Positions 14,987 through 23,882 of a stretch of 64,000 nt of DNA are shown here, in pieces; the stretch's first letter is position 1; the number at the start of each line of letters is the position of its first letter. The translations under genes were made by a program, and so were the position numbers. The notes beneath the pieces are model-generated. The model saw only the letters and a list, made by a program, of their open reading frames with translations, was not told where the DNA came from and searched no databases. The DNA is taken from positions 3,094,348-3,158,347 of the forward strand of contig NZ_AP012331.1 in the NCBI RefSeq assembly GCF_001042635.1, in the 5' to 3' direction. The DNA comes from Bifidobacterium scardovii JCM 12489 = DSM 13734 (GTDB taxonomy: Bacteria > Actinomycetota > Actinomycetes > Actinomycetales > Bifidobacteriaceae).

Positions 14987-15014
14987 TGGCGGCGGCCCAT
15001 CGGGGCCGCCGCCA
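14987..15014 (-). terminator. GC-rich hairpin after the DUF4032 gene
   Basis: Twelve-bp stem TGGCGGCGGCCC (14987-14998) pairs with 15003-15014 around a 4-nt loop, 14 nt past the minus-strand stop codon. It lacks a clear U-run. Confidence 0.55.
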
Positions 15015-15027
15015 GCGATTCCGGGGC

Positions 15028-16446
15028 TCAGTGGCTCCACACCGCCGCGTCCGGGTCGTCGTCCGGGTTGTAGCCGTCGCCGTCATCACCGTAGGTGTAC
15101 TCGTCGTCGACCACGCCGGAATCGGCTTCGGCGTTGAGCGCGTCCACATCCTTCTTGTCGAGCTTGTACTGCGGCAGCACATTTTCGACGTAGCTCTTCA
15201 CCGCCTCGGCCATGGGCACGTCGTGGCCGGCCTTTTCGGCGAGGAACCAGCGGTGGTCGAGCACCTCGTGGAAGAACTGCGCGGGCTGGATCTGCGAGCG
15301 GTATTCGCGCGGAATCATGCGCACGGTGGGCTCGAACACCTCGCGCATCCAATCGGTCGCGACGATTTCCAGTTCCTCGCCCTCACGCCACGTGGACGCG
15401 CGGTAGGCGTCCAGATCGTTGAGCAGGCGGCGGGCCTGGTTCTCCTGCACATCCAGACCGGTCAGGCGCAGCAGCTTGCGCGACGCGTATCCGGCATCGA
15501 CCACGCGCGGGCGCACCAGCACGCGCTTGCCGTCCTCGGCGGTCTTCATCTCCAGCTCGTCCACGTCGAAGCCGAGATCGTTGAGCTTGTTGACGCGCTT
15601 CTCGATCTTCCACATCTCGTCCGGGTTGAACTTGTCGGTGTCGGTGAGCGCGCTCCACAGCGAATGGTATCGGTCGGCGAGCCGGTTTCCCGTCTCGATC
15701 TCGTCCACATCGCCGGGCAGCAGCATGCCGGAGCTCAGATCCATGAGTTCGCCGATGATGTTCGTTCGCGCCAGATCGATGTCGTATTCGCGCTGGCCCT
15801 CGGTCAGGCTCACATGCAGATCACCGGTCTCGGCGTCGACCAAGAACGCGGAGAACGCGTCGGCGTCACGCAGGAACAGCACGTTCGACAGGGACACGTC
15901 GCCCCAGTAGAAGCCGGCCAGGTGCAGGCGCACCATAAGCACCGCCAGGGCGTCGATCAGGCGCTCCGCGGTGTCCGGGCGCAGGTTGCGGGCGAACAGC
16001 GCGCGGTACGGCAGCGAGAACTTCAGATGCTTGGTGACGAGGATCGCCTCCAGAGGTTCGCCGTCACGGGTGTGGCGGCCGGTGACCACGGCGATCGGCT
16101 GCACGGTCGGCAGATCGAGCTTCTGCAGCCGGCGCAGCAGCTCGTACTCCCGCTCCGCCACCTGGCGGGTGATCTCCTTCATGGCGTAGACCTCGTCGCC
16201 GACGTGCACGAAACGCACGACATGCCGGGAAATGCCTCGCGGCAGATTGGCAAGCAGGTCCGCGGGCCACGTCGCCAGCGGCTTCTCCCAGGGAAGCGTG
16301 AACATTTTGGGATTCGAGCTCGCCGCGGTGATCTTCAGAGCCTGCGGCTCGGGGGTCTCGGCCGAGGCATCCTCCGCTTTGACGGATGTGGCCTTGAGCG
16401 CGCGCGGATCCAGCTGGGGCAAATCATTCAATTCCATGGGTTCCAT
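15028..16446 (-). CDS. DUF4032 domain protein with kinase-like N-terminal region
   Basis: A 472-residue cytosolic protein widespread in actinobacteria, function unknown. The N-terminal half resembles lipopolysaccharide-kinase/aminoglycoside-kinase folds: YAMKEITRQVAEREYELL carries the strand-lysine and helix-glutamate, and MVRLHLAGFYWGDVSLSNVLF is a catalytic-loop-like HxxGxxxGDxxxxN motif. AFLVDAETGD follows as the metal-binding DAE/DFG counterpart. The C-terminal half is DUF4032, ending in a run of acidic residues. Retained key residues suggest an active phosphotransferase. ATG 16446 or 16437 fits; no strong ribosome site is seen. It is separated from msmK by a terminator. Confidence 0.72.
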   Translation of the reverse strand: MEPMELNDLPQLDPRALKATSVKAEDASAETPEPQALKITAASSNPKMFTLPWEKPLATWPADLLANLPRGISRHVVRFVHVGDEVYAMKEITRQVAEREYELLRRLQKLDLPTVQPIAVVTGRHTRDGEPLEAILVTKHLKFSLPYRALFARNLRPDTAERLIDALAVLMVRLHLAGFYWGDVSLSNVLFLRDADAFSAFLVDAETGDLHVSLTEGQREYDIDLARTNIIGELMDLSSGMLLPGDVDEIETGNRLADRYHSLWSALTDTDKFNPDEMWKIEKRVNKLNDLGFDVDELEMKTAEDGKRVLVRPRVVDAGYASRKLLRLTGLDVQENQARRLLNDLDAYRASTWREGEELEIVATDWMREVFEPTVRMIPREYRSQIQPAQFFHEVLDHRWFLAEKAGHDVPMAEAVKSYVENVLPQYKLDKKDVDALNAEADSGVVDDEYTYGDDGDGYNPDDDPDAAVWSH

Positions 16447-16520
16447 GGTACTGGGGAACGTGGTCACGCAACGCGGCGATGGACCGCCCGCCACGCGGAA
16501 ACGGAACGGGAACCGGCCCG

Positions 16521-16556
16521 CAAAAAAGAAAAGCCCCGCAACTACGCGGGGCTTTT
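16521..16556 (-). terminator. Intrinsic terminator of msmK
   Basis: Eleven-bp stem AAAAGCCCCGC (16529-16539) pairs with 16546-16556 around a 6-nt loop. On the minus strand it is followed by a T-rich run (TTTTCTTTTTT), 75 bp past the msmK stop. Confidence 0.8.
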
Positions 16557-16630
16557 CCAACGAGGCTTAAGAGAGGAAGAGAACGCCTCGTTTAATGGTT
16601 GGCATGATCAATGACCATACCAAGTATCTA

Positions 16631-17758
16631 CTAGTTCAGACGCAGCTCGGTCGACGGAGAGAACAGGTGCATCTTGGACGGATCGATCTTGATCTTGACG
16701 GTCTCGCCGACCTTCGGCAGCGCACGCGGATTCACACGAATCGTGGTGAGCTTGTTCTGGTCGGACATGACCTGCGAGGCCTCAGCCGCGGAACCATCGG
16801 TGATGATGTTGCCGTAGATGTAGCCGTCGGAGCCCAGATCCTCGACGTTGACGACCTTCAGGGAGAAGGCGTTCGGATCGTCCGGGGTCGCCAAGCCGGC
16901 GTCCTCGGGACGGAAGCCGACGACGATCTGGCCGTTGTCCTCAGCGGTCAGCTTGTCAACAGCTTCCTTCGGCAGCTCAACGGTATCCTCACCGATCTTC
17001 GCCTTGCCGTTCACCACCGGGTGGGTGTTGATGTTCATCGACGGGGAGCCGATGAAGCCGGCGACGAAGACGTTGGCCGGACGATCGTACAGCTCGGTCG
17101 GAGCGCCGACCTGCTGCAGGATGCCGAGCTTGATGACGGCGATGCGATCGCCCATCGTCAGAGCCTCGGTCTGATCGTGGGTCACGTACAGGGTGGTGAC
17201 GCCGAGCTGACGCTGCAGGGCAGCGATCTGCGTACGGGTCTGCACACGGAGCTTCGCGTCGAGGTTCGACAGCGGCTCATCCATGAGGAAGACCTTCGGC
17301 TCACGAACGATTGCACGGCCCATGGCCACACGCTGACGCTGACCACCGGACAGAGCCTTCGGCTTGCGATCGAGGTACTCGGTCAGGTCGAGGATCTCAG
17401 CGGCCTTCTCGACGCGCTTGCGGATCTCGTCCTTCGGGGTGCCGGCGATCTTCAGAGCGAAGCCCATGTTGTCGGCGACGGTCATGTGCGGGTACAGAGC
17501 GTAGTTCTGGAACACCATGGCGATGTCGCGGTCCTTCGGCTGCATCGTGGTGACATCCTTGCCACCGATGAGGATGCGGCCCTTGTTGACCTCTTCCAGG
17601 CCAGCGAGCATGCGCAGGGTGGTCGACTTACCACAGCCAGACGGGCCAACCAGAACCAGGAACTCGCCGTCCTTGATATCCAGATTCAGATCATCCACAG
17701 AGGGCTTGTCATTGCCCGGGTAGATACGAGTGACATGGTCAAAAACGACTTCTGCCAT
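16631..17758 (-). CDS. msmK: MsmK/UgpC-type sugar ABC transporter ATP-binding subunit
   Basis: A 375-residue ATPase that powers carbohydrate ABC importers. No permease or solute-binding gene is adjacent, which fits a shared ATPase serving several importers, as known for MsmK. Walker A GPSGCGKST lies at 38-46, the ABC signature LSGGQ at 136-140, Walker B VFLMDEP at 156-162, and the H-loop VTHDQTEAL near 192. The C-terminal OB/TOBE regulatory domain (residues 235-375) is present. ATG 17758 follows AAAGGATG. A strong promoter with palindromic elements lies about 160 bp upstream. Codon use is strongly biased to C/G-ending highly expressed codons. Confidence 0.93.
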   Translation of the reverse strand: MAEVVFDHVTRIYPGNDKPSVDDLNLDIKDGEFLVLVGPSGCGKSTTLRMLAGLEEVNKGRILIGGKDVTTMQPKDRDIAMVFQNYALYPHMTVADNMGFALKIAGTPKDEIRKRVEKAAEILDLTEYLDRKPKALSGGQRQRVAMGRAIVREPKVFLMDEPLSNLDAKLRVQTRTQIAALQRQLGVTTLYVTHDQTEALTMGDRIAVIKLGILQQVGAPTELYDRPANVFVAGFIGSPSMNINTHPVVNGKAKIGEDTVELPKEAVDKLTAEDNGQIVVGFRPEDAGLATPDDPNAFSLKVVNVEDLGSDGYIYGNIITDGSAAEASQVMSDQNKLTTIRVNPRALPKVGETVKIKIDPSKMHLFSPSTELRLN

Positions 17759-17915
17759 AATGTTTCATCCTTTCAGAGGCAGGTACGTGCCTCACGATCC
17801 GTTGTGGAAGGTTTCGGTGCTTCAGTTCACAGCTCACAACTTCGACGAAGCCATAAACATCGGCGTTTTTATTTTCTTCGGTTCGTTGAAGACTCTCTTC
17901 GCTGAGCCATATTCC

Positions 17916-17957
17916 ACTATACACGCCAAAATCGTTTCGTCAACGCGTTTCGCGAAA
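17916..17957 (-). promoter_or_regulatory. msmK promoter with overlapping palindromes
   Basis: Minus-strand TTGACG (17938-17943) and TATAGT (17916-17921) are spaced by 16 bp. The palindromes AACGCGTT (17942-17949) and TTTCGCGAAA (17948-17957) lie on and upstream of the -35, as LacI-type operators often do. The long 5' leader (about 150 nt) holds no recognised riboswitch. The interval 17759-18057 has no gene. Confidence 0.6.
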
Positions 17958-18057
17958 TATGTGTCGCGATCCGGACGCATCGCCGCCGCATGCCGAACCG
18001 TCCATCGCACCCATCGACGCGGCCACCCGGCGACGCGGCCACCCGGCGATGCACCGC

Positions 18058-18819
18058 TCAGGACTGAACCGGCCCGGCGTCCCTCTGCGAATGGATGATG
18101 AATGATATCTCGCTGTCATCCGGAGCATGCAGCGTCGTGCTGAACGCGATCGTCGAACCGAACTCGTCGATCACGGTGGAATCGATCTCCAGCACCGGAG
18201 CGCCGTCCGCCACGCCGAAATGCCACGCCATCCGCCCGTCCAGCACGCGCACGCGGGCAGTCACATCGTTCTCCACCAACCTGATCGCGTACGTGGATTC
18301 AAGGTACTCGTACAACGAATCGAAGGCGAAGCCCTCGTCATGCAGTCTGGGGAACCGGGCCGCGGCCACGTAGATGACCGAATGCTGGCGCACGCCGTCG
18401 TCCACGTACCGCAGTCGCTCGATCCGGATCAGCTCCGTCTCCTTATCGAGCCCCAGCTGCGCGGCCGCCCCGCCGTTGCGCACGATGCTGTTGTCGAGCA
18501 CTTTGGTCTTTACCGTGCCGCCCGGATCGGCCGACCGGGGGGAGAAGCCGAAAATGAAATCATCGAGCGAACGCCGCCGGCTCCCCGACGGCGAATCGGC
18601 GGGGCCGACATCGGTGCGGAAGGTGCCGCGGCCCTGTTCGCGGACCAGCAGCCCCTCATAGATAAGGTCGCCGATGGCGTGGCGCAAGGTGATGCGGCTG
18701 ACCCCGTACTGATCGCACAGCTCGGGCTCCGCGGGCAGCTTTTCGCCGGGTTGCATGGCCTGGATACGCTGCCGCAGGTTATCCCTGACCGCCACGTATT
18801 TCGGAACGCCCTCCGCCAT
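18058..18819 (-). CDS. GntR-family (HutC/UTRA) transcriptional regulator
   Basis: A 253-residue repressor. The N-terminal winged helix (residues 8-75) shows LRQRIQAMQPGEKLPAEPELCDQYGVSRITLRHAIGDL split over the HTH, followed by GLLVREQGRGTF, the GntR wing. The C-terminal UTRA ligand domain covers residues 95-250. Such regulators usually sense a phosphorylated sugar. It lies directly behind the ulaCBA-like PTS on the same strand, about 200 bp away with a hairpin between, so it may control that PTS. ATG 18819 is chosen for the GAGGAGGTAACC ribosome site; the longer frame is spurious. Confidence 0.88.
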   Translation of the reverse strand: MAEGVPKYVAVRDNLRQRIQAMQPGEKLPAEPELCDQYGVSRITLRHAIGDLIYEGLLVREQGRGTFRTDVGPADSPSGSRRRSLDDFIFGFSPRSADPGGTVKTKVLDNSIVRNGGAAAQLGLDKETELIRIERLRYVDDGVRQHSVIYVAAARFPRLHDEGFAFDSLYEYLESTYAIRLVENDVTARVRVLDGRMAWHFGVADGAPVLEIDSTVIDEFGSTIAFSTTLHAPDDSEISFIIHSQRDAGPVQS

Positions 18820-18911
18820 GGTTACCTCCTCGGTACGACTGTACTGCCCTCGACGTTGCGACGCACAAGGGCCCCGAACATCCGGCATGATTCCCTGACG
18901 TCAAGTATGCC

Positions 18912-18948
18912 ATTGCCGGGAGCGGCACTTCGGCGCACTCCCGGCAAT
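18912..18948 (-). terminator. Hairpin between PTS operon and gntR
   Basis: Eleven-bp stem ATTGCCGGGAG (18912-18922) pairs with 18938-18948 around a 15-nt loop. No U-run is seen. It may end or attenuate PTS transcripts before gntR. Confidence 0.45.
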
Positions 18949-19024
18949 AGGCCAATGATATCGGGACCATGGTCCACCCGTACTGGGCACACGCCCATCA
19001 TCATAGACGGGCGATCACCGACCG

Positions 19025-20407
19025 TCACTGCGTGTCGGCGGCGGCCTTCCTGGCATCCCGGCGGCCCATCAGCGCCGAGGCAATATAGAAGATCACCACC
19101 GCGGCGACGATGCCGACGATCAGCGCGATCTGCCCGCCTGCGCGGTTCATGTATCCGAGCAGGATGCCGGCGACGCCGAAGTCGGCATCGGAGTACGTGG
19201 CGTTCGCCAGGCCCGTGTCGCCGAGCACCGGCAGCAGGAACAGCGGCAGGAACGTGATCGCCAGGCCGTTGACGAACGAGCCGATCACCGCGCCGCGCAC
19301 GCCTCCCTGGCCGTTGCCGATCACGCCGGTCGCGCCGCCGGTCATGAAGTGCGCCACGATGCCGGGAATGATGATCGTGGAGCCGGCCAACGCCATGATG
19401 CCCATGCCGACGATGCCGCCGACGAAGCTGGAGATGAAGCCGATGAGCACGGCGTTCGGGGCGAAGGTGAAGATCATCGGCACATCGAGCGCGGGCTTGG
19501 AGTTCTTCACGAGCTTCTCGCTGATGCCCTTGAAGGCGGGGACGATCTCGCCGAGCACCACGCGCACGCCGGCGAGGATGATGAACACGCCGGCGGAGAA
19601 CGTCGCGGCCTGCAGCACGGCGAAGACGATGAAGTTCTGGCCATTGCTCAGCTTGGACTCGATGTAGGGGCCGCCGGCGAACAGGGCGACGATCACGTAG
19701 ATAACGGCCATCGACAGGGCGATGATCACGGTGGTGTCGCGCAGGAAGCCCAGCCCGGAGGGGAACTTGATGTCCTCGGTGGACTTGGACGGGTGCTTCC
19801 TGGAACGGGTCAGGCGCGCGACCAGGCCGCCCAGCGCGATGCCGGCGCCGCCGGTGTGGCCGAGCGCCACGTCGTTCGTGCCGGCCGCATCCTTCATGAA
19901 CGGCTGCACGAGCGCCGGGGAGATCGTGACGATCAGGCCCTGCGCGATGGAGCCCCACAGGATCACGCCCCAGGTCGGCATGCCGGCGACCTCGAGGATC
20001 ACCGCGACCATCGTGGCCATGTAGAACGCCACATGCCCCGACAGGTAGATGTACTTGAAGCGGGACGTCATCGACAGCAGGATGTTCACGATCATGCCGA
20101 AGAAGAAGATCAGGGCCGCCTCGGAGCCGTACTTCACGAGTACGGGACCGACGATGGCCTCATTGTTCGGCACGACGCCCTGCACGTTGAACGCGTGCTG
20201 GAACATGCTGCCGAAGGGGTCGAGCGCGCCGGAGACGACCGACGCTCCGGCGGCGAGCACCAGGAATCCGACGAGCGTGCAGATGGTGCCCTTCATGATG
20301 TCGGTGGCCTTCTTGCGCTGCACGGCCAGGCCGATCAGCGAAATCAGGGCCACGATGATGGACGGTTGACGGAAAATGTCAAGCAGAACCGATAATGCGC
20401 CGTTCAT
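19025..20407 (-). CDS. ulaA: PTS EIIC permease, ascorbate/L-Asc (UlaA/SgaT) family
   Basis: A 460-residue membrane transporter subunit of the L-Asc PTS family with about eleven hydrophobic segments. The conserved GHTGGAGIALGGLVARL segment (near residue 183) and the FPSGLGFLRDTT loop identify it. It imports and phosphorylates ascorbate or another sugar acid or pentitol; the substrate is not decidable by sequence. The gene is third in a minus-strand operon EIIA-EIIB-EIIC, with a separate 98-residue EIIB and 146-residue EIIA as in UlaABC. ATG 20407 follows AAAGGAGAG. Confidence 0.88.
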   Translation of the reverse strand: MNGALSVLLDIFRQPSIIVALISLIGLAVQRKKATDIMKGTICTLVGFLVLAAGASVVSGALDPFGSMFQHAFNVQGVVPNNEAIVGPVLVKYGSEAALIFFFGMIVNILLSMTSRFKYIYLSGHVAFYMATMVAVILEVAGMPTWGVILWGSIAQGLIVTISPALVQPFMKDAAGTNDVALGHTGGAGIALGGLVARLTRSRKHPSKSTEDIKFPSGLGFLRDTTVIIALSMAVIYVIVALFAGGPYIESKLSNGQNFIVFAVLQAATFSAGVFIILAGVRVVLGEIVPAFKGISEKLVKNSKPALDVPMIFTFAPNAVLIGFISSFVGGIVGMGIMALAGSTIIIPGIVAHFMTGGATGVIGNGQGGVRGAVIGSFVNGLAITFLPLFLLPVLGDTGLANATYSDADFGVAGILLGYMNRAGGQIALIVGIVAAVVIFYIASALMGRRDARKAAADTQ

Positions 20408-20447
20408 ATTCTCTCCTTTGAGTCGAATGCTCTATCCGCCGGTCCGA

Positions 20448-20744
20448 TTACTTGTTCGGCGCTTCGACGCCGTGACGCTCCAGGGCGGCGGCCACCTGCT
20501 TGGTGATGTTGTCCATATCGATCAGGCTGTCGAGCACGACCACATCGGGCATCAGGCCGACCGCCGCCTCGGCGATGTCGCGGCCGACGAACAGCACGTC
20601 GGCGGAGGTCGGCGTCACGGATGCGATGTCCATGTGGTCGGTCTCGACGCCGTCGACGCCGAGATTCTTCAGCGCCTTCTCGATGTTGAGCTGGGTCATG
20701 AAGCTGGAGCCGAGGCCGGAGCTGCACGCGGTGATGATCTTCAT
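20448..20744 (-). CDS. ulaB: PTS EIIB, L-Asc family
   Basis: A 98-residue cytosolic phosphotransfer subunit. The phosphorylated cysteine is C7 in MKIITACSSGLGSSF, the normal P-loop-like EIIB motif. The small alpha/beta fold (DVLFVGRDIAEA, PDVVVLDSLID) is complete. ATG 20744 is chosen because AGAAAGGCAAC lies upstream and the family starts there. It passes phosphate from EIIA to the sugar bound by EIIC. It lies 40 bp upstream of the EIIC gene. Confidence 0.9.
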   Translation of the reverse strand: MKIITACSSGLGSSFMTQLNIEKALKNLGVDGVETDHMDIASVTPTSADVLFVGRDIAEAAVGLMPDVVVLDSLIDMDNITKQVAAALERHGVEAPNK

Positions 20745-20877
20745 GGGAGTTGCCTTTCTCTGTGCGTTCGGACGCATCCGAACGACTTGGTGATTGTTGA
20801 TGGAGGTTATTGATTGGAGGGGGTGACGTGCGTAAGACCGGCGCCAGGCCGGTGCGGTCAGGCCAGTTCAGGCCGGT

Positions 20878-21318
20878 TCAGGCCAGCGCGGCGGCCAACT
20901 CGTCGGCGTCGCCGGCCGCGTTCATCGCGGCGAGCCTGCCGGCATCGGTGAGCAGGCTGGCCAGCGCCTGCATGAGATCGATATGCGCATTGGCGTCCTG
21001 CGCGGCAAGGCAGAACATGGTGACGATCGGATGGGCCTCGTCATCGGCCAGCAGGAACGGCTCGCCGACATGCAGCACGGACAGCGAGGTGGCGACCACG
21101 CCGGTCTCCGGACGCGCGTGGGCCAACGCCGCTCCCCCTCCCAAATCGATATACGTGCCGCCTGGGGCGCTGATCGACGCCTTGATCGCATCGACGTATC
21201 CATCGGTGATGGTGCCCGCATCAAGCAGCGGACGTGCGACCATATCGACGGCCTCGCTCCATCCCGAAACATGATCGGCGTACAGCATGCCGCCCGGCTG
21301 GAAATACGACGTAAGCAC
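20878..21318 (-). CDS. ulaC: PTS EIIA, L-Asc/mannitol-fructose type
   Basis: A 146-residue EIIA of the fructose/mannitol/ascorbate fold. H67 in AALAHARPETGV is the expected phosphorylation site. The GTG start at 21318 has a clear AAGGAGG site 5 bases upstream. First gene of the PTS operon; about 130 bp separate it from EIIB, more than usual, and that gap contains nothing recognised. Four tandem octamers lie upstream, between it and the divergent LytTR regulator gene, suggesting control by that regulator. Confidence 0.85.
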   Translation of the reverse strand: MLTSYFQPGGMLYADHVSGWSEAVDMVARPLLDAGTITDGYVDAIKASISAPGGTYIDLGGGAALAHARPETGVVATSLSVLHVGEPFLLADDEAHPIVTMFCLAAQDANAHIDLMQALASLLTDAGRLAAMNAAGDADELAAALA

Positions 21319-21387
21319 GGTGCCTCCTTGCAGCTTGTCCGTTATGGAAGATTCGGCGCGGCCCGTTCCGCAACCAAATTCGTAATG

Positions 21388-21419
21388 TCATCATATCGTC
21401 ATAACGTCATACTGTCATA
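21388..21419 (-). promoter_or_regulatory. Four tandem octamers (TATGAYNN) upstream of ulaC
   Basis: Read on the minus strand: TATGACAG, TATGACGT, TATGACGA, TATGATGA, head to tail with no gap. They lie 70-100 bp upstream of the ulaC start and about 200 bp before the divergent response-regulator gene. This looks like a multi-site operator. The rest of 21319-21614 holds no gene. Confidence 0.55.
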
Positions 21420-21614
21420 CCGGCGTGTCGCACATGCCCATTGGCCCGATCCACCCCCAGCCCATGGCTGCGCGCAAGCACCGGCGCCGTGGCCCTCGGG
21501 CCCCTGACCCCCTTCGGTTTTTTGACGGATGCGCCCGCGCTGCGCGGCGATGCCGCATTGCGGCGCCTACGGGATAGAATCAAGACAAGGTCGTGGAGGC
21601 AGGGAGGTATCGCC

Positions 21615-22400
21615 ATGCGCAGTATTCGGATCGGCGTGGTCGAGGACGATCCAGCAGCCTGCCAGCGCGTGCTCGACTACCTCAACCGATACCAGTCGGA
21701 ATTCGGCGAGCAGTTCACGGTATCCGTGTTCGACGATGGCGCGAAGATCGTGGAGCGGTACACGCCGGCATACGACATCCTGCTGCTCGACATCGAAATG
21801 AAGGACATGGACGGCATGGAGGCCGCACGCCGCATCCGTGAGCGCGACGACTCGGTCGTGATCATCTTCATCACCGCGGCGCCGCAATACGCGATCAACG
21901 GCTATGAGGTGCAGGCGCTGTCGTATCTGCTCAAGCCGGTGCCCTGGTTCGCGTTCAGCCAGGAGATCAAACGGTCGATCGCCATGGTGCGCCGCCGTTC
22001 CGACGAATCGATGCTGGTCGACACCGGTTCCCGGCAGATGCGCCTGGAGCTCGCCGACGTGCTTTACATCGAATCGATCCGCCACACGATCATCATCCAT
22101 ACGTTCGGCGGCAAACTGTCGATCACCGGAACGCTCAAGGACCTAGAGACGCGGCTGTCAGGCCACGACTTCTTCCGCTCCAACTCCTGCTACCTGGTGA
22201 ACCTGCGCCATGTGACCGGCGTGGAGGACCAGGACTGCCTGATGCCGAACGGCGAGCGCCTGCGCGTCAGCAGGCCTCGCAAGAAGGCGTTCCTCGCGGC
22301 CCTGACCGATTACATGGCCGCCGGCCCGCGCTCCGGCGCGACACCCGGCACGGCTCCCTCCGGCACTTCCCCAACCGCTTCCGCGGGGGCGGCGCAGTGA
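21615..22400 (+). CDS. LytTR-type response regulator (AgrA/ComE-like)
   Basis: A 261-residue regulator. The receiver domain covers residues 4-120, with acidic pocket EDD near 10-12, phospho-acceptor D59 in DILLLDIEMKDMDG and conserved lysine in YLLKPVPWF near 107. The LytTR DNA-binding domain (residues 140-240) includes LADVLYIESIRHTIIIHT and SNSCYLVNLRHVTGV. A Pro/Ala/Ser/Gly-rich tail ends the protein. ATG 21615 follows AGGGAGGT. Its stop overlaps the kinase GTG by four bases. The divergent PTS genes are the obvious target. Confidence 0.9.
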   Translation: MRSIRIGVVEDDPAACQRVLDYLNRYQSEFGEQFTVSVFDDGAKIVERYTPAYDILLLDIEMKDMDGMEAARRIRERDDSVVIIFITAAPQYAINGYEVQALSYLLKPVPWFAFSQEIKRSIAMVRRRSDESMLVDTGSRQMRLELADVLYIESIRHTIIIHTFGGKLSITGTLKDLETRLSGHDFFRSNSCYLVNLRHVTGVEDQDCLMPNGERLRVSRPRKKAFLAALTDYMAAGPRSGATPGTAPSGTSPTASAGAAQ

Positions 22401-23737
22401 GCATCGCATACGCCGCCGGCAGCGCCATCGCCTACGCACTGCCCGATATTCCCCGCGCATACACCGCCATCTGCGAGTGGCTCGCCTGCATCGTGTATCT
22501 CGCCGTGATCTACCGGCGCGTGCCGAGGCATCGCACGGTCGCGGCATCGGCCATCGGCCTGTTCGCCATGATCGGCATCCAGTACCTCGCCGGCATGATG
22601 CCCCTGTGGCTGTGGACCTTCGGCATGCTACTCGCATTCCTTGTCATGTATCTGATCGTGCTGTTCGGCGCGGGAACCGGCAAAAGGGAGGGGCTCTACA
22701 TCGCGGCCCGCGCGTTCGTGCTCGCCGAGCTGGTGGCGTCGCTGCACTGGCAGCTGGCGACGTTCATGGGCGTGCGCGACAGCCTCTCGCAGTTCGAGTG
22801 GCAGTCGGTGGTGACGCTTGCCCTTACCTATGCGGCGTGCTTTGCGCTGGCATGGATGGCGGAGCGAGGCAATTTCAGCTCGGAGGAGCCCACCGGCGTC
22901 ACCGCGCAGCTGGCGGTCGCCACCGTGGCGATCACCATCGTGACCTTTGCGATGAGCAATCTGAGCTTTGTCTCGACCAACACCCCGTTCTCCGGCAGCG
23001 TCGGTCAGGAGGTGTTCTATATCCGCACGCTGGTGGACCTGTGCGGCTTCGTGCTGCTGTACGCGCAGCAGGAGCAGGCGCGCCGCCTGGAGGCGAGCGC
23101 CGAACTCGCCTCGATCAACGCCCAGTTGAAAAGCCAGCACCAGGAATATCTCGCCTCGAAGGAGAACATCGAATCGATCGGGCGTCTCGCGCACGACCTC
23201 AAGCATCAGATCGCCGCGCTGCGCGCCGAGGTCGACCCGGAGCACGCGGCGGCGGGATTCGAGCAGCTGGAGGCGTCGGTCGCCGAGTACAGCGCCCAGC
23301 AGCATTCCGGCAACCCCGTACTCGACGTGATCCTGACCGCCAAGACCCGCACCTGCGCGGACCACGGCATCACCTTCACCGCGGTGGCGAACGGCAAGCT
23401 GCTGTCCGGCATGTCGTCGATGGACATCGCCTCGCTGTTCGGCAACGCGCTCGACAACGCCATCGAAGCGACCGGCAAGCTGCCCGACCCGCAGCAGCGG
23501 CTGATCCGTCTGGCGCTGTACGCGCAGGACAGGTTCACGGTGATACGCGTCGAGAACTACTACGATGCCACGCTGCGCACGGACAATGCCGGCAACCTGC
23601 GCACCACCAAGCGGGATTCCTCACGACACGGATTCGGCGTCAAGTCGATCCGGCACATCGCCGCGCAGTATGGCGGCGAGGTCACGATCCGAACCGAAGA
23701 CCATTGGTTCGTGCTGACCGTGCTGCTGCCGCGGTAA
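22397..23737 (+). CDS. AgrC-type sensor histidine kinase (GHKL)
   Basis: A 446-residue membrane kinase. Six or seven hydrophobic segments (residues 5-215) form the sensor, then a coiled coil (QARRLEASAELASINAQLKSQ) and H266 in RLAHDLKHQIAAL. The GHKL ATP-binding domain follows, with N-box SLFGNALDNAIEA and G-box RHGFGVKSIRHIA. This class often senses peptides, but the neighbouring PTS may indicate another cue. No peptide precursor gene is seen nearby. Translationally coupled to the response regulator through a GTGA overlap. Confidence 0.88.
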   Translation: MSIAYAAGSAIAYALPDIPRAYTAICEWLACIVYLAVIYRRVPRHRTVAASAIGLFAMIGIQYLAGMMPLWLWTFGMLLAFLVMYLIVLFGAGTGKREGLYIAARAFVLAELVASLHWQLATFMGVRDSLSQFEWQSVVTLALTYAACFALAWMAERGNFSSEEPTGVTAQLAVATVAITIVTFAMSNLSFVSTNTPFSGSVGQEVFYIRTLVDLCGFVLLYAQQEQARRLEASAELASINAQLKSQHQEYLASKENIESIGRLAHDLKHQIAALRAEVDPEHAAAGFEQLEASVAEYSAQQHSGNPVLDVILTAKTRTCADHGITFTAVANGKLLSGMSSMDIASLFGNALDNAIEATGKLPDPQQRLIRLALYAQDRFTVIRVENYYDATLRTDNAGNLRTTKRDSSRHGFGVKSIRHIAAQYGGEVTIRTEDHWFVLTVLLPR

Positions 23738-23882
23738 TTATTCGGCGCCGATAACGGCATGCCTTGGGATTCCGGGATTCCGACATTCCGCATCCGTTCG
23801 CTCTCGCCGCGGCCGACATCGGGCGCGACCGTGAAAGAAGACCGAATATCCGGATCACGCGGACCATATTGCATCGTACCCT

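Noticed and set aside
15028..16446. DUF4032 protein considered as a true lipopolysaccharide kinase
   Set aside because: The kinase-like motifs are visible, but the organism is Gram-positive and the family function is unknown, so only the fold is claimed.
21481..21540. GGCCC/GGGCC hairpin followed by TTTTTT considered as a terminator before the LytTR gene
   Set aside because: The stem is only about 5 bp and is separated from the T-run by over 10 bases; no plus-strand gene ends upstream.
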